Assembly (NCBI GenBank): GCA_945875845.1
Contig: CAMCMB010000043.1
Coordinates: 1-60,098, forward strand
Direction of reading: 5' to 3'
Source of the DNA: Pirellula staleyi DSM 6068
GTDB lineage: Bacteria > Planctomycetota > Planctomycetia > Pirellulales > Pirellulaceae
DNA: 60,098 bases
Shown: positions 30,101 through 45,100 of the stretch, piece after piece
How positions within the stretch are numbered: position 1 is the stretch's first letter
Layout: the number at the start of each line of letters is the position of its first letter
The notes under the pieces: generated by a model
Databases searched by the model: none
Seen by the model: only the letters and a program-made list of their open reading frames with translations
What the model was told of the DNA's origin: nothing
Made by a program: the position numbers and the translations under genes

Positions 30101-33100
30101 CGGCGAAAACAAAATCCAAACCTACATCAAGTCGTTTATCGATGGGGATGGAGCCGATCAGGCTACCGATGGTATTCGAGCCGCCAACGTGTCGCTGACA
30201 GCGCTCGATAGCTCGGCCATCAACGCGGTCGCCGGAGCGGCGTCGCTCTCGGCTGCTTTTGGATCCACCGCAGGGGTTGCGGTTGGCGTCGGATTGTCTC
30301 TCGCATTCAACGAAGTCGACAACGCTGTATTTGCATCGATCGTGAACGCGGATGAAGGCGTCACAACGTCGACTGGAAACGTCTCGATCTCTGCCGCATC
30401 AACCAGTTCCAAGTTGTTCGATATTCCTTTCGGCGGAAGTCTGACGGCAAGTGCTCTGGATGACGCAGCCGAGGCCGCACAAGACGATTCCGACACTGGC
30501 AATCTCAACGAGGCCACACAAGACCTGTTGTCGGACATTACGGTTCTGGAAAGCTTGCGCAGTGCCTTCGCGAGTCAAGGGTTTACGCTAGCGACGTTCG
30601 ATATCGTCGGCACCGCGTCGATGTACAACACGGACGACGAAGAAACGCAAAACTTACGAGAAGGAACGACCGTCCGCATCGCATCCGGCTTCCCGACATC
30701 TCGCGGTGACACCAACCGTGTCTATCGGTATATCGGATCCGACCTAGACGATATCAATTTGAACAACGAAAACTATAACGAAAACGACCCCAACACCTCG
30801 AAGTGGGTACGACTGGAAAAACTCAAGCTGTCGACCGTGGTCGAAGGGCAAAGCTGGGCATTGACCGCGCCCGATGGAGCTTCGTTCCTGTTGGAACATC
30901 AAGGCAATTCGTTCTCCGTGACGCGCAATACGATCAACTCGGTATCCGCAGCGGCGGCGCTATCGGCTGGCTTCGGAAGCACGGCGGGAATAGCGGTGGC
31001 CGGCGCGGGAGCTGTCGCCCAAAACGTGGTTCTCAGCCGCGTCAACGCATTCCTTGCGGACAGCGTCGTTACGACCCAGACGGACGTCGATTTATCGGCT
31101 GAAAGCAAGTCCAAGATATTCTCGACCGTGGTCGCGGCATCTCTCGCCGTCGGCGGTGGTAGCACCGCAGGCGTCGGTGCATCGATCGGCATCGCGATCG
31201 CCCGCAACATGGTGGGCTGGAAGCCGTTTGCGTTCCAAGAAACCCCCGCACAAGTGCGAACCTATATCGTTGATTCCCAACTCAACGTCTCAGGCAACCT
31301 CACTCAGTCGGCCCTCTCGAACCAAAGTATTCAATCGATCTTGGTCGCCGGTTCGGTGGCCGTCGGACTCGGTGGTACCGCTGGCGTCGGAGTGGCAGGA
31401 TCGGGCGCTATCGCGGAGAACAAAGTTGGCGTCGATGTGGCGGCCTACATCGACGGAGCCACCGGTACCGGAATCTCAGCCGATCGCATCACCCTGACCG
31501 CGCGAGACCAATCCAAGATCGATGCGATCACTGCTGCCGCTTCCCTTTCGGTTGCGTTGGGAGGGACCGCAGGAGTCGCGGTCTCCGTCGGCGTTTCGGC
31601 AGCGAGAAACCTGATTAGCAGCGATGTCGCGGCCTACGTTCAAGACGCCGCCAACAAGGTTCTAAGCACGGTCGGTAACATCGAGATTTTGGCCGATTCG
31701 CAACCTCGCATTCGATCGGTCTCTGCAGCCGCATCCATCGCTGCTGGCTTCGGTGGTACTGTTGGCGTGGCCGTTGCCGGGGCGGGCGCATTGTCCACCA
31801 ACGTCATTCTGACGAATACCGAAGCCTACCTGGACAACAGCACCCTTCAAATCGCTGGAGTGCTGACGGTTGAAGCCAAAAACACCGCTTCCATCCAATC
31901 CATCGTCGTTGCCGCTGCCGGTTCCATTGCCATCGGCGGAACCGTCGGTGTTGGGGCGTCCATTGGTGCTGCGACCGCTTCGAACGTGATCGGAAAAGAT
32001 GAACTCGGATTCCACGCCGGGTCCACCGTCCAAGCCTACTCGAAGAACGCGAGCATCCTCGGCGCGACGGGCTTGACGATCCAAGCCCTCAACGACCAGA
32101 AGATAGAATCTCTCGTTGTCGCCGGTTCCGTCGCCATCGCCGGGGGCACCGTGGGAGTGGGTGTTGCCGGAGCGGGTGCCGTATCCAGCAACGACATTTC
32201 CGTGGATGTACTGGCCTACATCGACGGAGATGGGTCGCAAGGGATCTCGGTTGGGTCGCTCACCGTGAAAGCCGACGATGATTCGTATATCAAGGCCGAA
32301 ACGGGCGCGGCCTCGGTTGCGGCTTCCTTTGGTGTCGCGGGAGCTTCTGTTGCCGTCGGTCTCGCTTCGGCCATCAATAGCATCAACAACACTATCCATA
32401 CCGCCATTCGCCGGGCCGATCAAGTCACAACGACCTCGGGTGCCGTTATTGTCTTGGCAACCGAACGCGCTATTATCGAAAGCACCACTGCCACGGCTAG
32501 CGCGGCAGCTAGCGTCTCGATCGGCGGTTCGGCCGCTGGTGCGTTAACCACCTCGCAGAACAATCTTAGGACTCGGACCAACGCTTCCGTCCTGTCGTCG
32601 ATCGTGAACGCGGCTGGCGGTGTTACCATCGAAGCCATCGATTCATCGAACGTTTCCGCCGATGTTGTCTCCGTAGCGCTATCTGCCGGGTTGGTTAGCT
32701 TGGCCGTCGGCGTCGTTTTGGTCGATAACTCGATCGGCAACGATGTCAACGCATTCATCGACTCTTCGACCGTGACGGCCAAAGGGTCAGGCGATGTCTA
32801 TGTGCATGCATCGAGCCAACCCACGATCGACGCAGAAAGTATCGTCGGAGCCGTCTCCTTCGGACTTGGTGGCTCCGGTGCTGGTGGTTCGTCGAAGGTA
32901 AGCATTCTGGGCACGACCCAAGCCTACATCGTTAGTTCCAGCGTGACGGCCACGGGCGATGAAATTCGGGTTCTGGCTGAATCTCAGGCGATGGCTAGTC
33001 CCAAGATCCAATCCCTGTCTGTCGGATTGGCGGCGGTCAATGCCATGGTCTCCGAAGCGACCTTCAGCGGCCAGACCAAAGCTTGGCTCGGTGGTTCGGT

Positions 33101-36100
33101 CACGCTCTTGGCGAACGCCACTCAAGTTCGCGCGGTGAACACCTCGCAAGCCAAACCCGACACGGTGCTGGCTGGAGGCGGCGCGATCTCGTTCTCCTTG
33201 GCAACCAGCAAAGTCACTCTTGCTCAACCGACAAACGCATTCGTCGCCTCGGGGGCTCGCGTGCAACTCAGCGCAGGATCGTTGGATGTTCTCTCAGAGT
33301 CGAACGGCACAGCCTATACCAACAGCTCTTCCGCCGGGGGTGGCGGTATCGCGGTGAGTGTTCTCGACATCCTGTCAACAACCAACAACACGACACGAAC
33401 ACAAATCGAGAGCGGAGCATCGATTTTCGTACCGACCACAAACACCGCCGGCGACATCACACTCAGCGCGACTTCGAAGAACTTCGCCGTTTCGAACACG
33501 TCAAGCAATGGTGGTGGCGGAATCAACATCCAGGTCAGCAATTCCAAAGCCGTCAATTCGAGTACCACCGAGAGCCTCATGCTCGGGAACATCACCGGTC
33601 CCAACGGAGGAGCCAGCGGCGCTCGCAATCTCACGGTGCGAGCCACAGCCAACGACCGAGCACTCGCTGGCGCACAAACGGCTGGCGGTGGCCTGATCCA
33701 AGTCGGCGTGGCGGAATCGAATGCTCAAGTATCACCCACGGTCAATGCGAGTCTCGGCGGCAATGTCCAAGTGACGAACGATATTCTGGTCGTGGCGGAT
33801 TCACGCACGGATGCCGATTCATCCAATGACTCGGCGGGCGGTGGCGGTGTGTCGGTGAGCGTACTCAATGCCAATGTCACGGTCTCGCCAACAATCCAGA
33901 TCTTGGTTCAGCCCGGCGCGCGCATCGTCGCCGGGAATACGGTGACCATCCATGCCATCCATGGAGAAACCGCGCCGCAGAGTCCGCTTCTCGTAGGCGT
34001 CACCGCGCCACCCGCAGCCAATGGCATCGCGACGTCTCGCGCAGGCGGAGCCAGCGGCGGGGCGATCCAAGTCGCTTCGATTTCTACCGAATTGTCCCTC
34101 TCGCCGGACGTTCAGAATGTCATCGGTTCGGGATCGAAAGTGACCGGCATCAAAGGCATTGATCTCCAAGCCCGATCCCAGGCCGACGCCAGCGTTTCGG
34201 CCTCCGGAGTGGGTGGCGGCTTGCTATCGGTTGGAAAGTCCGAATCGAAGTTGACCGTATACCCCAAGGCTATCATCACCATCGACACCACTGCCAAACT
34301 CGAATCTCCAGGGGTCGACCCTGGGATTCAAGGCAGCATTAACGTGCTGGCGGTTACTCGCATCGGAGCGCATGCCGATGCGGACAGCACCGGTGGTGGA
34401 TTGATTGCAGTCGCGGGGGCCGACGTCGATGCGAATCTCAATTATACGTCGTCGATCGACATCAAGGACTCCGCCTCTCTCATCACCAATGGTGCATTGA
34501 GTGTCAATACAAACAGCCATGTGAACGCAAGCGTTGTTTCGGATGTCGTGGCTGGCGGTGGCATTGCAGTGGGGACCAACAATACCAACCTCAATGTCGG
34601 CAACAGCACCACGCGCGCTCGCACCACGACCGCGATCGGCACGAACGCCTTGCTCCGCGGAACCACTGTGACACTCGGTGCGGTGACGTCCGAGATGCAT
34701 CTAGAAAATGAGGCAACGGAAAGCGCCGATGGCGTTGGTTCCGGTGCGAACGTCAATGCATTCACAACCATTAAGAACCTTGCTCAAGTCAGCTTGGCAA
34801 CCGACTCGGTTGTTTCTGGAGATATGGTCCAGATTGTATCCAGCCATGCCCAAGTCGACCTGCGTTCATTCGCTGAAGCGACTGCGTTTGCCTTCATCGG
34901 CATCCCCAGTTCGCATGCCAAGGTCGATTACGACAGCGATGCCACCGTGATTGCGGCTCCAGGTTCGTTGGTGTCCGGTCGAACAATCCATGTCAACGCG
35001 ACCCAAGATGTCCAATCGTATTCGAGAGAGTCGTTTGAGAATGCATGGCAATTCGCGATCGTGAATCTGTTGACAAGCGGCAGCTGGGAGCAGACGCGAA
35101 GATCGAGTTCTGAGTCCGGGCAACTCAATGCCAAACGCACCATCGATTGGAACGGCGATCTAGCGGTCGTATCGGCCCCTAATCCCAAGCTCTTTGTCGA
35201 CAGTACCGGCAAGATCGTCGAAGCGATCGGCATTACAGTCGCTGGCAAGGGCAAAGATCAGTTCGTCACCGATCCTACGGTATCTGTTGATCCCATTGTC
35301 AATACGACCAATAATTCCAGCTCCATCACGTTGACCACCAGTCCGCAACAGACGAGGGATGGTCAAACATCTCCGTCGGGAGTGATCACGGGTGCCGATG
35401 GGACGGTCAGTGTCGCGACGGCATTTCAGACCGTCGATATCACCAATGAATCGAACAAGGACCTCGTCATCAATGGGATTCAGCCCGTCAATCCCAACAC
35501 GGTTCCTACGATACGGCTCGTCGCACCAGCGCCGTCATACACGTTCGTGGTCGGCGTGGCAATCCCACCCACGGATATCAACATCGTCAACCGCGGTGCA
35601 AACGGTCAAGTCCTATTGAACGCGCCGAACGGAAACGTCGTACCAGGCAGCTCTGACAAGGGGTTCTCGATTTATAACCCGGTCGGTAGTACGTCGATCA
35701 CGTCTCAACAGAGTATTGAGCATGCCTCTGGCAGCAATCGCGTGCCAACCATCTGGACTCGGTCGCTCGAGTTGGATGCGGGAGCAGGTATCGGAACCAG
35801 TTCCATTCGATTGGCGATCGATCTCGTGTTGCCCTTTGGACAAACCGATTTCAATGCCATCGCCAAGGGTGACGTGTTCTTGGATCTCGAAGGTCGACTG
35901 CGAAGCGCCTTCATCGCGCAGCCCATCTTCGCAGGTAGCAACATTCAAACGACTGGCGATATCAACATCCTGCTGCAACCCACCGTTACGGAGGTCGTCC
36001 CCAATCCCAACATGGGCGCTGGGACGGTAAACAGAGTTATCAACGGAAATGCCGTGCCGCCTGTAACAAGCTCTGCTCGCGGTGATGCTCGGTTCTTTCC

Positions 36101-39100
36101 AGACTATTCCAAGTCCTCCACTACGGCTGGTACTTTCGATTTCGATCTGCTGCGAGCAGGCGATGTGAATGGTGATATCACCATCACCGCTGCTCGCCCC
36201 TCGGCGAGTGATCCATTGGTCGGTTTCCGATCGGGATCCGATATCGGCACCGGTGGCGAATTGAATGTTCAGATCAACGGAAATCTAGATCTCACGGAAC
36301 AGCGAGGGGATATCCGCATCCGCAATGTGGTCTCGAATGCAGGAAATGTATCGCTCTCGGCCATCGGTGAGCTCGGTTCGATCTACGACTTGGCAAATGA
36401 GGGAACGGTCGTAGGAACCACTCCTTGGATCACCGGCAATGGCGTCTCCCTGCGATCTCGCGACGGAGCGATCGGATCGGCGACGGACTTCCTCGAAATC
36501 AATTCGTCCAATCAAGCCAATGGCGGAGTGATTGCTCTGGCCACCAATGGGGTTTATCTCTCGGAAACCGCCGGCACGATCTATGTCGATCAGATCATGT
36601 CCAGGATCGAAGACGTGGTATTGACGGTACCCTCGGGATCCATCCTTGAGTCCGGCAGTGATGCACAAGCCGACATTCAAGGCAGAAACATCGACTTGAT
36701 TGCGATCGCCAGTGGCAGTCGAATCGGCGAAGCGGGCAATGCCATCGAGATCCTCGGTGCAGGGGTTGCTCATCGACCCAACGACGGTTTCCAAATTGAG
36801 CCCTACGCGCCTGGGACAGGGCGATTGGTCGCACAGTCCAATGCGGGAGTCTATTTGACCGAGATGAGCGGTTCGCTCAATATTCTCGATGTCAATACTC
36901 CAACTGGAGACATCGAATTGACCGTGCATGATTCGGTACTCGCTGTCGAAGATTTGAACTGGCTTGTTGCTGGTGGGACAACCTTCTTCGGTACGAACGT
37001 CCCTTCCGGCCGTGTGATCGCATTGCTCGGAGATGTGCGACTGTCGGCGGGAGACAACATCAACCTGTTAGCAGGCACGTCGATTCGGTCTGGCAATGCC
37101 AGCGGCAATCAAGTCGTCATCCGCGCTGGTCAACTGGCCAGCGATGCCAAAGACCCTGATCCAGTCGGTGCGATCTTGACTCTCGAAGGTCTGATCACTG
37201 CCCCCAACGTGGAAGTCTTTGGTGGTAGCAACCTGGACTACTTTGATGTCATCAACCCCAATGGCATCCAATCGATAACCCATCTGTACGGGCTAGATGG
37301 AGACGATCGGTTCTTCATCCAAACCGTTCCGGTCGCTATGACGGTCGATGGTGGCAGCGGTGCGAACCGATACTACGTATCCAGCAATGCACGCCGAAAT
37401 CTCTTCGTGACCAACGGAGTGTTCAATGACTCAGGCGACGATTTTTCGTATGCGTTTGGCACAGGGCGATTGTCCAGCGGGACCTTGGAGAAGATCACGT
37501 CCAGCTTGACCCTAAACACCGGTGACGGAGGCAATGGCGGTGCCAAGGATGCAATCTATCTGAGTGCTGCAGGGAGCGCGACGCCACTCACGGGCGGATT
37601 GATCGCTGTCGACCGCGTCAGCGGTATCGGCAATCTCGGAGATATCCGATTCACGACCACCACCGATGGCGGTACGAGTTTGCTCGTCAAACTCAGCCCA
37701 CTCGATGACACGGTGCAAGTCACCGGTGCGAATGCAGGTACGCAAGTATTTGTTTTCGGTAACGCAGGGAACGATACGCTCAATGCGGGCGTGGCTGGAG
37801 ATCCGCTTAGCTCCATCAGCGGCATCGTCGCCTTCTTTGGAGAAGATGGTGCTGATGACACGTTAAACGTGCATGGGATCGCGACGCCCCCCGCATCGGG
37901 TACGGACAGCTCCAACTTGCTCACCGCCATTGCGGTGACTGGCCTAGGGTCGAACGCCAACAAGAATCGCCTCGTTTCGACGCACAATGATCTCTTCGGA
38001 GCGGGATACACGATCCAAAGCGTGTCCCTGGTCAGTGCCTCATTGGATGCGGCCCAACTGACCATGACGCGTATCCAAGACCTGTCAGGGCAATTGCAGA
38101 AGCCCGTGCGTCCGATCGACCAGTATGTCGCCGATAGCTTGGCCGCCGTCACCGAAAAATCCCTCTATGGCCTTTCGGCCGGCGACCAGATCGTCTTCCG
38201 AGTAAACAACGGTGGAACCTCTCCGATTGTTGGGCTCAATCCGAACCAAGCCTACTTTGTGCAATCGATCTCGACGACCGAGGTTCGATTGTCTCAGAAG
38301 CGAAGCGACTCCTCCAGCGTGGTGGTTCCTCGCTCCATGGTTGGCGTCGATGGCTATCAAGTCACCTTGGCGCTGGTTGACTCCGAAAACTTTGTTACCT
38401 TGGATGCAACTCCGACGCTTGGCAACAACCGTCTCACGTACGCGAAGCCACATGGGTTGACGACCGGCCAACCCGTCGTGTACCGCCCAGGGGCGGGCAA
38501 CGCTCGCATCGGTGGATTGGTCGATGGAAACGTCTACTATGCGATCCGCATCGATGATGTGACGATTGCCATCGCGGCAACCGCCGATGATGCAAAGGCC
38601 ACCAACCCGATTCCTTTCAGCCTGTCCGGTCCTGCGACCGATGTGCTGGTCAATGACATTCAAAGCACGTTCAATGCCTTCTCGAATGTTTCCTCGAACA
38701 CGATCGCATTTGCCAGCCCGCATGCGTTCACGACTGGGCAATCGGTGGTTTATCGATCGGGGAACGTGACACCTGCCGGCGTTGCGGAACCGGTCGGTGG
38801 ATTGGTAGACGGCGCTGTCTATTACGTCATCCGTACTGGCGACACCGCGATTCAATTGGCGGCAACCGCAATCGACGCCACCAGCGCGCCCGCCGTCCCG
38901 CTTTCGATCGCTCCTCTGTCTGCGTCGACTAGCAAGCTCGATTCCATCACGGTGCGCAGGTCATTCAATCAAGCTCCTGAAGTCTTCGCAACGTTTAGTG
39001 CATCAGCTAACGTGACTTCGAATACCATTCAGTTCAGTAGCAATCATGGCTTCGCGAATGGCCAAGCCGTTGTTTATCAGCCCGGCAACGCGACCTCGGT

Positions 39101-42100
39101 GACCGGCCTCAATGCTGGGCAAGTCTACTATGTGATTCGCACGAGCGACACGGCTCTGCAGCTCGCTTTGACCCTGGCAAACGCGACCAGCAACCCGCCT
39201 GTTTCCACGAACATGTCAGCCTTGGCCACGGCAACGAATCTCGACACCCTCACCAGCCGTCGTACGAGCAGCCAAGCGTTTGTCGAACCCGGGCGCATCG
39301 TGTTTGGTAGCGACCCAGGCTTCTTCGAGGGTCAAGCGGTCGTGTACCACGCCGGCAATAGCAGTTCCTCCATCGGGCTCTCGGACGGCCAAATCTATTT
39401 TGTCAAGCGAGTCCCTGGAAACACTCAGGCCATTGAATTGGCTGTCACACGCGGAGGTGACCGAGTGTCGATCGTTCCTGCCGTTGGAAACAGCCTGGAC
39501 GTGGACTCATTGGCACCCGCGTCTGTGTTTGCGCCGGCTTCGGTAAAGAACGACTCGAATGAAATCGGTTTCGCATCGGAACACGGCTGGGTCAATGGCC
39601 AACGATTGACGTATAGCCCCGGTGCAGGTAACGGTCCCATGTTTGGTTTGTCCACGGGGAATTCGTATTTCGCAGAAGTGACCAGTCCGACGTCGATCAA
39701 GCTTCGAGCGACCGTGAATGGATCCAGCTTGGATATCGACAGTCGCACGACGATATCCTTGCTCCCTGTCGTTACGGAAACCGCAGCCGATCTGTTGGCG
39801 AAGGATCTGAATCGATTGATTCAAGGCTCATCGCTCTATGATTCTCAACGTTTTGTCGGCATCGCCCTTCGCCCTGAAACGCTCCAGTTGCTGTCGCAAT
39901 TCCCGCAAGGGAATCCGGTGGTCAATCGGTTGTTGTTGGAAGATGCTTACCCCGATGCATTGCCTCGCATCGCGAGCTTGACCCCCGAATTGCCTGCTGC
40001 CATCTACTACGCCCAGCGGTTTATCAATCGGGCTGGCGCCGAAACCATCTTGAGTACCGTCGAGAAGGTCAATATTCGCCTGAGTGGGTCCGGCAATAGC
40101 TTGAATGTCGATAGCACGTTTGATGGAAAGACCACGGTCGAAGGAGGTACCAACACGACGGTGACTGTCGGTAGCACACTCGATGGACTGCATCCCGCAA
40201 AAAATCGCCGAGTGTCTTTCATCGATGGCGATTTGCAAATCACCGCGGCGAATATCACCCTCGATGATTCTGGCAACGATCGTTCGACCGTAGGAACTCT
40301 GGAGAGCGATCGCGTTACCGGGCTCGGCATGCCGGGTGCGATCCAATTTGTCGGTACGCCGTCGGTCACGATCAAGCTCGGTGCCAACGATGACACGTTC
40401 TATGTTCCGGGCACGGCCTCAGGTCAAACGGTCCGTATGGAAAGTGGTGGCGGATTCGATACGACGTACATCGGCACCCGTTCCGGGTCAGAATCGACGG
40501 GAAGCTTGGCCGGAATGCTCGGTACTTTGCAAATCGACGGCGGTTCGGTTCTGTCAGGATTGAACACGTTGTTCCTCAATGACCAATCGACCACGACGCC
40601 GCATTCGTTCATCGTCGACAACGATTACGATTGGACCGTGTCAGGCAATTCAGCCAACTCCCGCGATACGACGACCATCACTCGCTCGGGCGTGCCGATC
40701 GTTCAATTCACACGACAAGAAATCGTCGCGCTCAACGGCGGTAGTGGCGGCAATAATTTCGTTCTACACCAAACGCATCGTGAGCAAAGCACCGATGGTA
40801 GCGCGAGTTCGACCTTCACGATCAATGCCGGAGCAGGCAGCGATGTCATCACCCTTGGAAAGACCATCGGCTCGACCGGTAACCGTTCGATGGAGAGCTT
40901 TCAACAAGAGATTGGGGCACCTAGCTTCACTGGTGCGAACCCCAGTCCGCGAGGTATTCCTGTTCTCCTCAACGGCCAAGGCGGCACCGACGTCGTGAAT
41001 GTCGACGACTCGGCAAGCGCACGAAGTAGCAACTTGGGGCTTACGCAGAAATCCTTCCGGGAGTTGTTCCCCGAAGCTCCGGATGCCAATGCCGACTCGG
41101 TGGATGTGTATCGCGTTGTATTTGGAGATGATCCACTGGCTCGCAGCTTAACTACGGTCGCCATGGCCTACGATGCAGTGCGACCGATCAATATCTACCT
41201 GCGTCAGACCCTAGCTCAGTCGAATCGAACAGCTAACGAGAATATGACATTGTCGATGGTTCTGGGCTCGGCTGCTGACATCGTGCAAATGGTCAGCGCT
41301 CCCTATGAAATCGACATCGCCATCGCCATGGGAGATGGCAAGGATACGATCAACGTCGAGAACGGGGTTCGCTTCCTCAATGGCCACACATTGCAGTTCA
41401 ATGCAGGTGGCGATGACGACGCCACGTATGTCGATTTCAACGGCATCTCGGTGATCGATCGAGGTGGTATCGGCCAAACGGTAAGCAAAGTTGCCTATGT
41501 TCGAGATTCCGCAGACGCAGGCAAAGTAGGTTACAGTCCATTGACTCCCGGCCAGTACTTTGTGGAAACACGTTGGAATGTTTCGGATTGGCAATTCCGT
41601 TTGGTCGATCCAAACGGTTTGGCGATTGCCGTGGCAGATCTCGAAATACCCGATGGGCTCATCGCCAATTGGCAGAGCATCCGTCGGTTGCCAATCGTCG
41701 GCCAGCCCGATGCGCAACAAGGCTTGGTGTATCGTTTCGACTCGCATCGCGGATTGATTTTGGAATTCAGTGCGGCGTATGCCCCCACAGGTGCCTCGAT
41801 CGTAGGTGCCATGGCCTTGGATCTCATACCTAATGGATTCAAAGACGTGGTGGGAGTTACCATCGATAAGTTTGGATCGCTCCATCGCACCGTTTCCTCC
41901 GTTAACTTCTTGGCCAGCGATGTGGATGCGGCTCATCGATTGAAGGCGACCTCCGACTACTTCGTTCAAACGCGCTGGGACGCCCTGAATTCGCTTTGGC
42001 AGTTCCGGTTATGGAACAACACGTCCAACCGAGCGGTCGAGATACGGAGCGTCAGTTCGGCGGGACCAAACTTCACCGACGATTGGCAAAACATCGCGTC

Positions 42101-45100
42101 GATCGCGGGAAATGCGACGGGTCGGCGGGTCTATGCGTCGGGCACAGGTTTGATCATTGAGTTCGCGAACGAATTCGAAGCGGGCAGTTTGACTTCCTCG
42201 GATGCGATGGAACTGCTCCTGGGGGTTCCCGCAAGTCAATTGTCATTCACGCTCGATGGAGGCAGTCAATCCGCCAATGGTATCGGAGACACGTTGCGTA
42301 TCTCGGGCGATGGAAAAGCCACCGGTGCCAAATACATCCCCAGCAGCACGCTTCCAGGAGGTGGTGTTGTCACCATCTCTGGCAATTCCCTCAACTTCCG
42401 CGGCATCGAGCCGTTGATCGTTCATGGTTTGCCGGACTTCCAAATGATGACGCCGGACCAAGCGGCCTCGCTCGTGATCGACAGTGAAACCTTGGCCGAT
42501 ACCGTCAAACAACAGCTTCAATTGCACACGCTGACCGTGGAAGGCCAGGTCACGTGGACGCAGAGACGTCAGTTCGACATCGATCGCGCCGTGATGGATC
42601 CGCGGTCGCTCGGACGCGCGATCGCCATTAGCGACGATGGACTCACGATGGTGGTTGGGGCGAAGGCGACGCCGATCGGAAGTTCGACAGACGGAGAGCT
42701 AACCGATGGCATCGTGCTCGTCTACCACTGGAACGGCAGCGCCTGGGTGGAGAAAGCACGACTGCAACCGAGCGATGCCCAGAAGGGATTGAACTTCGGC
42801 GGCGGCTTTGGAGCCTCGGTTGCCATCGACGGCAATCGCTTGGTCATCGGAGCACCGGGAGACGCGCCCAGCAGTGCTCAAGCTGTGGCAGCCTTTGTTC
42901 CGACAATCGACAACGTCGTGAACAACCGAGTCGTTTTGACAAGTCCCCATGGATTGTCGGAGGGGCAACCGATTTCCTATGCGCGCGGGGCAGGTTACGG
43001 CGACATCGGACTCAACAATGGCCAACTCTACTACGCCAAACTGGTGGCAGGCAATGCGAATGCACTTCAATTCGCGTTGACCCCGGGAGGTGCCGCCGTT
43101 TCGTTGTCGCTTCGATCGACAGTTGCCGATCAGCTTGGCGCCATCACGTTTGTCCCTTCGTCGACTTCGATCCAGGGCAATCGAATCGTATTACCGAGCG
43201 ATACAACATTGGCCACAGGGCAATCCGTGGTGTACCGAAACAACAATGGGGACAGCTCGTTTGGCTTGGTCGATGGCGAAACATATTACGTGAAGCGAGT
43301 GCCTGGCAATGCGAGGGCGATCGAGTTGGCGTTAACACCCGAAGCGGCTGGGGATGTGTCTGGATCCATCGTGCCGATGGCTTTCCCGACTCGGGGTGCA
43401 GACGCGATCAAGCTGACCAACTACGGTGCGGCGTATCTCTTTGAACGTAGCGACGCGAGCAGCCCATGGATGGAAACCCAGAAGTTGTTCGCCAGTGTGC
43501 CCAGCCCAGGGCATTTCTTTGGATCCTCGGTAACCATCCGCGGCGATGCGGTGCTGGTGGGCGCACCTGGCGACGCCGGAAACAATATCGATAATGAAGC
43601 TGCCTACTTCTTCGGGCTGCTCAATGGAAATTGGGAACTCACGTCCCGTCAGACAGGTTCGGGCGACTTTGGTCGAACCGTGGCCTTGGCAGGAAACTTT
43701 GGGACGGTGCACTTTGGGCAATCTTCGACTGCGACCGATTTCGCCGTCATCGGTGCACCGCTGATTGATGAAGCGACGGTTTACCGAGTAACCAGTGTCT
43801 TGGTTTCGCCCTGGACCAAATTGACGCCGCCGCCACCTCAACCGGGTGAAACGGAACCTAAACCGGTTGAACAGTTCGGCAGTGCGGTCGCGGCCACGTC
43901 CCGTCCTCGCGTCGACAATATTAACGGCTCGAATGTCACCACGCAGATCAATCGCATTGTGGTCGGAGCGCCGCTTTGGGATGGACCGGCAACCTACACG
44001 GGAGACACCTCGCACACCGATCAAGGGCGTGTGTTCGTGTTCGATCTGGTCGGTTCGAATTGGGTGTCGGTCGCGCGTTTGACGGCAGAGGGTGGATTGC
44101 CAGTCGCTGAAGCAACAACAGAAGCCAGAACGGGAGACCAATTTGGAGCGGCGGTTGCTCTCGACAGTCGTTATGTCGTCGCAGGAGCCCCGGGCCATCA
44201 GTCGGGAACGTCGCTTCAAACCGGCTCTGCCTATGTGTTCTACGAGTTGAAGAATGGTTCGACTGGACCGAACGCGTCGAGTTGGACACGTTCGACCGGT
44301 GGAACCAACACGCCGACGGGAGGCCCTGGTTCAGGACGATTAGAAGCATCCTCACCAGCAGCCAACGACAACTTTGGATCGGCTGTGGCGGTTTGGCATG
44401 ATCCTGCAACCGGTGCTGGACGCACCATGGTTGGGATACCAGGCTCCGATGAAACGACTGGTTCGTCCCGATCCAACCTGGGTGCAGTCCGCACCTTCAC
44501 CACCTCGGGTGCAGTACCCAATCCGGCCAGTTATCCGATGTATGCGGAAACGCTTCAGCCGAGCAGTCTCGCCAGCCAGTTTGGCGTTCAAAGTCTGTAC
44601 GATGATGAGACCAAGACACTCTTCGTCGGCGCTCCCGGCTCGAGCGCGGTGCACGCGTATGTCAACGATGGACTTTATTGGCGACCTCTGGATTTGGACG
44701 GCATTGCATCCAACGGTATCACTCCATGGATTCAAGGATCCGGCTTTGGGACCGACATGAAGATCTCTGGCAACCGCATTGTGATCGGTGCGCCCGGTGA
44801 GAATCGTGCTTATATTTACGAGAGCAACGCGGGCGTTTGGATGGCGAATCCGGCCGCAACGTTGAGCGGCACCGGAGGCTTTGGCTCCTCGGTTGCGATC
44901 CTCGGCGATCGCGTTGCGGTGGGTGAGCCATTAGCCGATGTTGGGTACAGCACGCGCGGGCGACCTGGCTTCATGAATCTATCGACGCCCGGTAACGCGG
45001 TTGTCTTCAAACGCAACTCGAATGGCACGTGGTCCCAAGAGCATAGGTTATTGCCTGACGATGGCAATTTGCCACGAACGGGAATTGTGGCGGGAACTGC

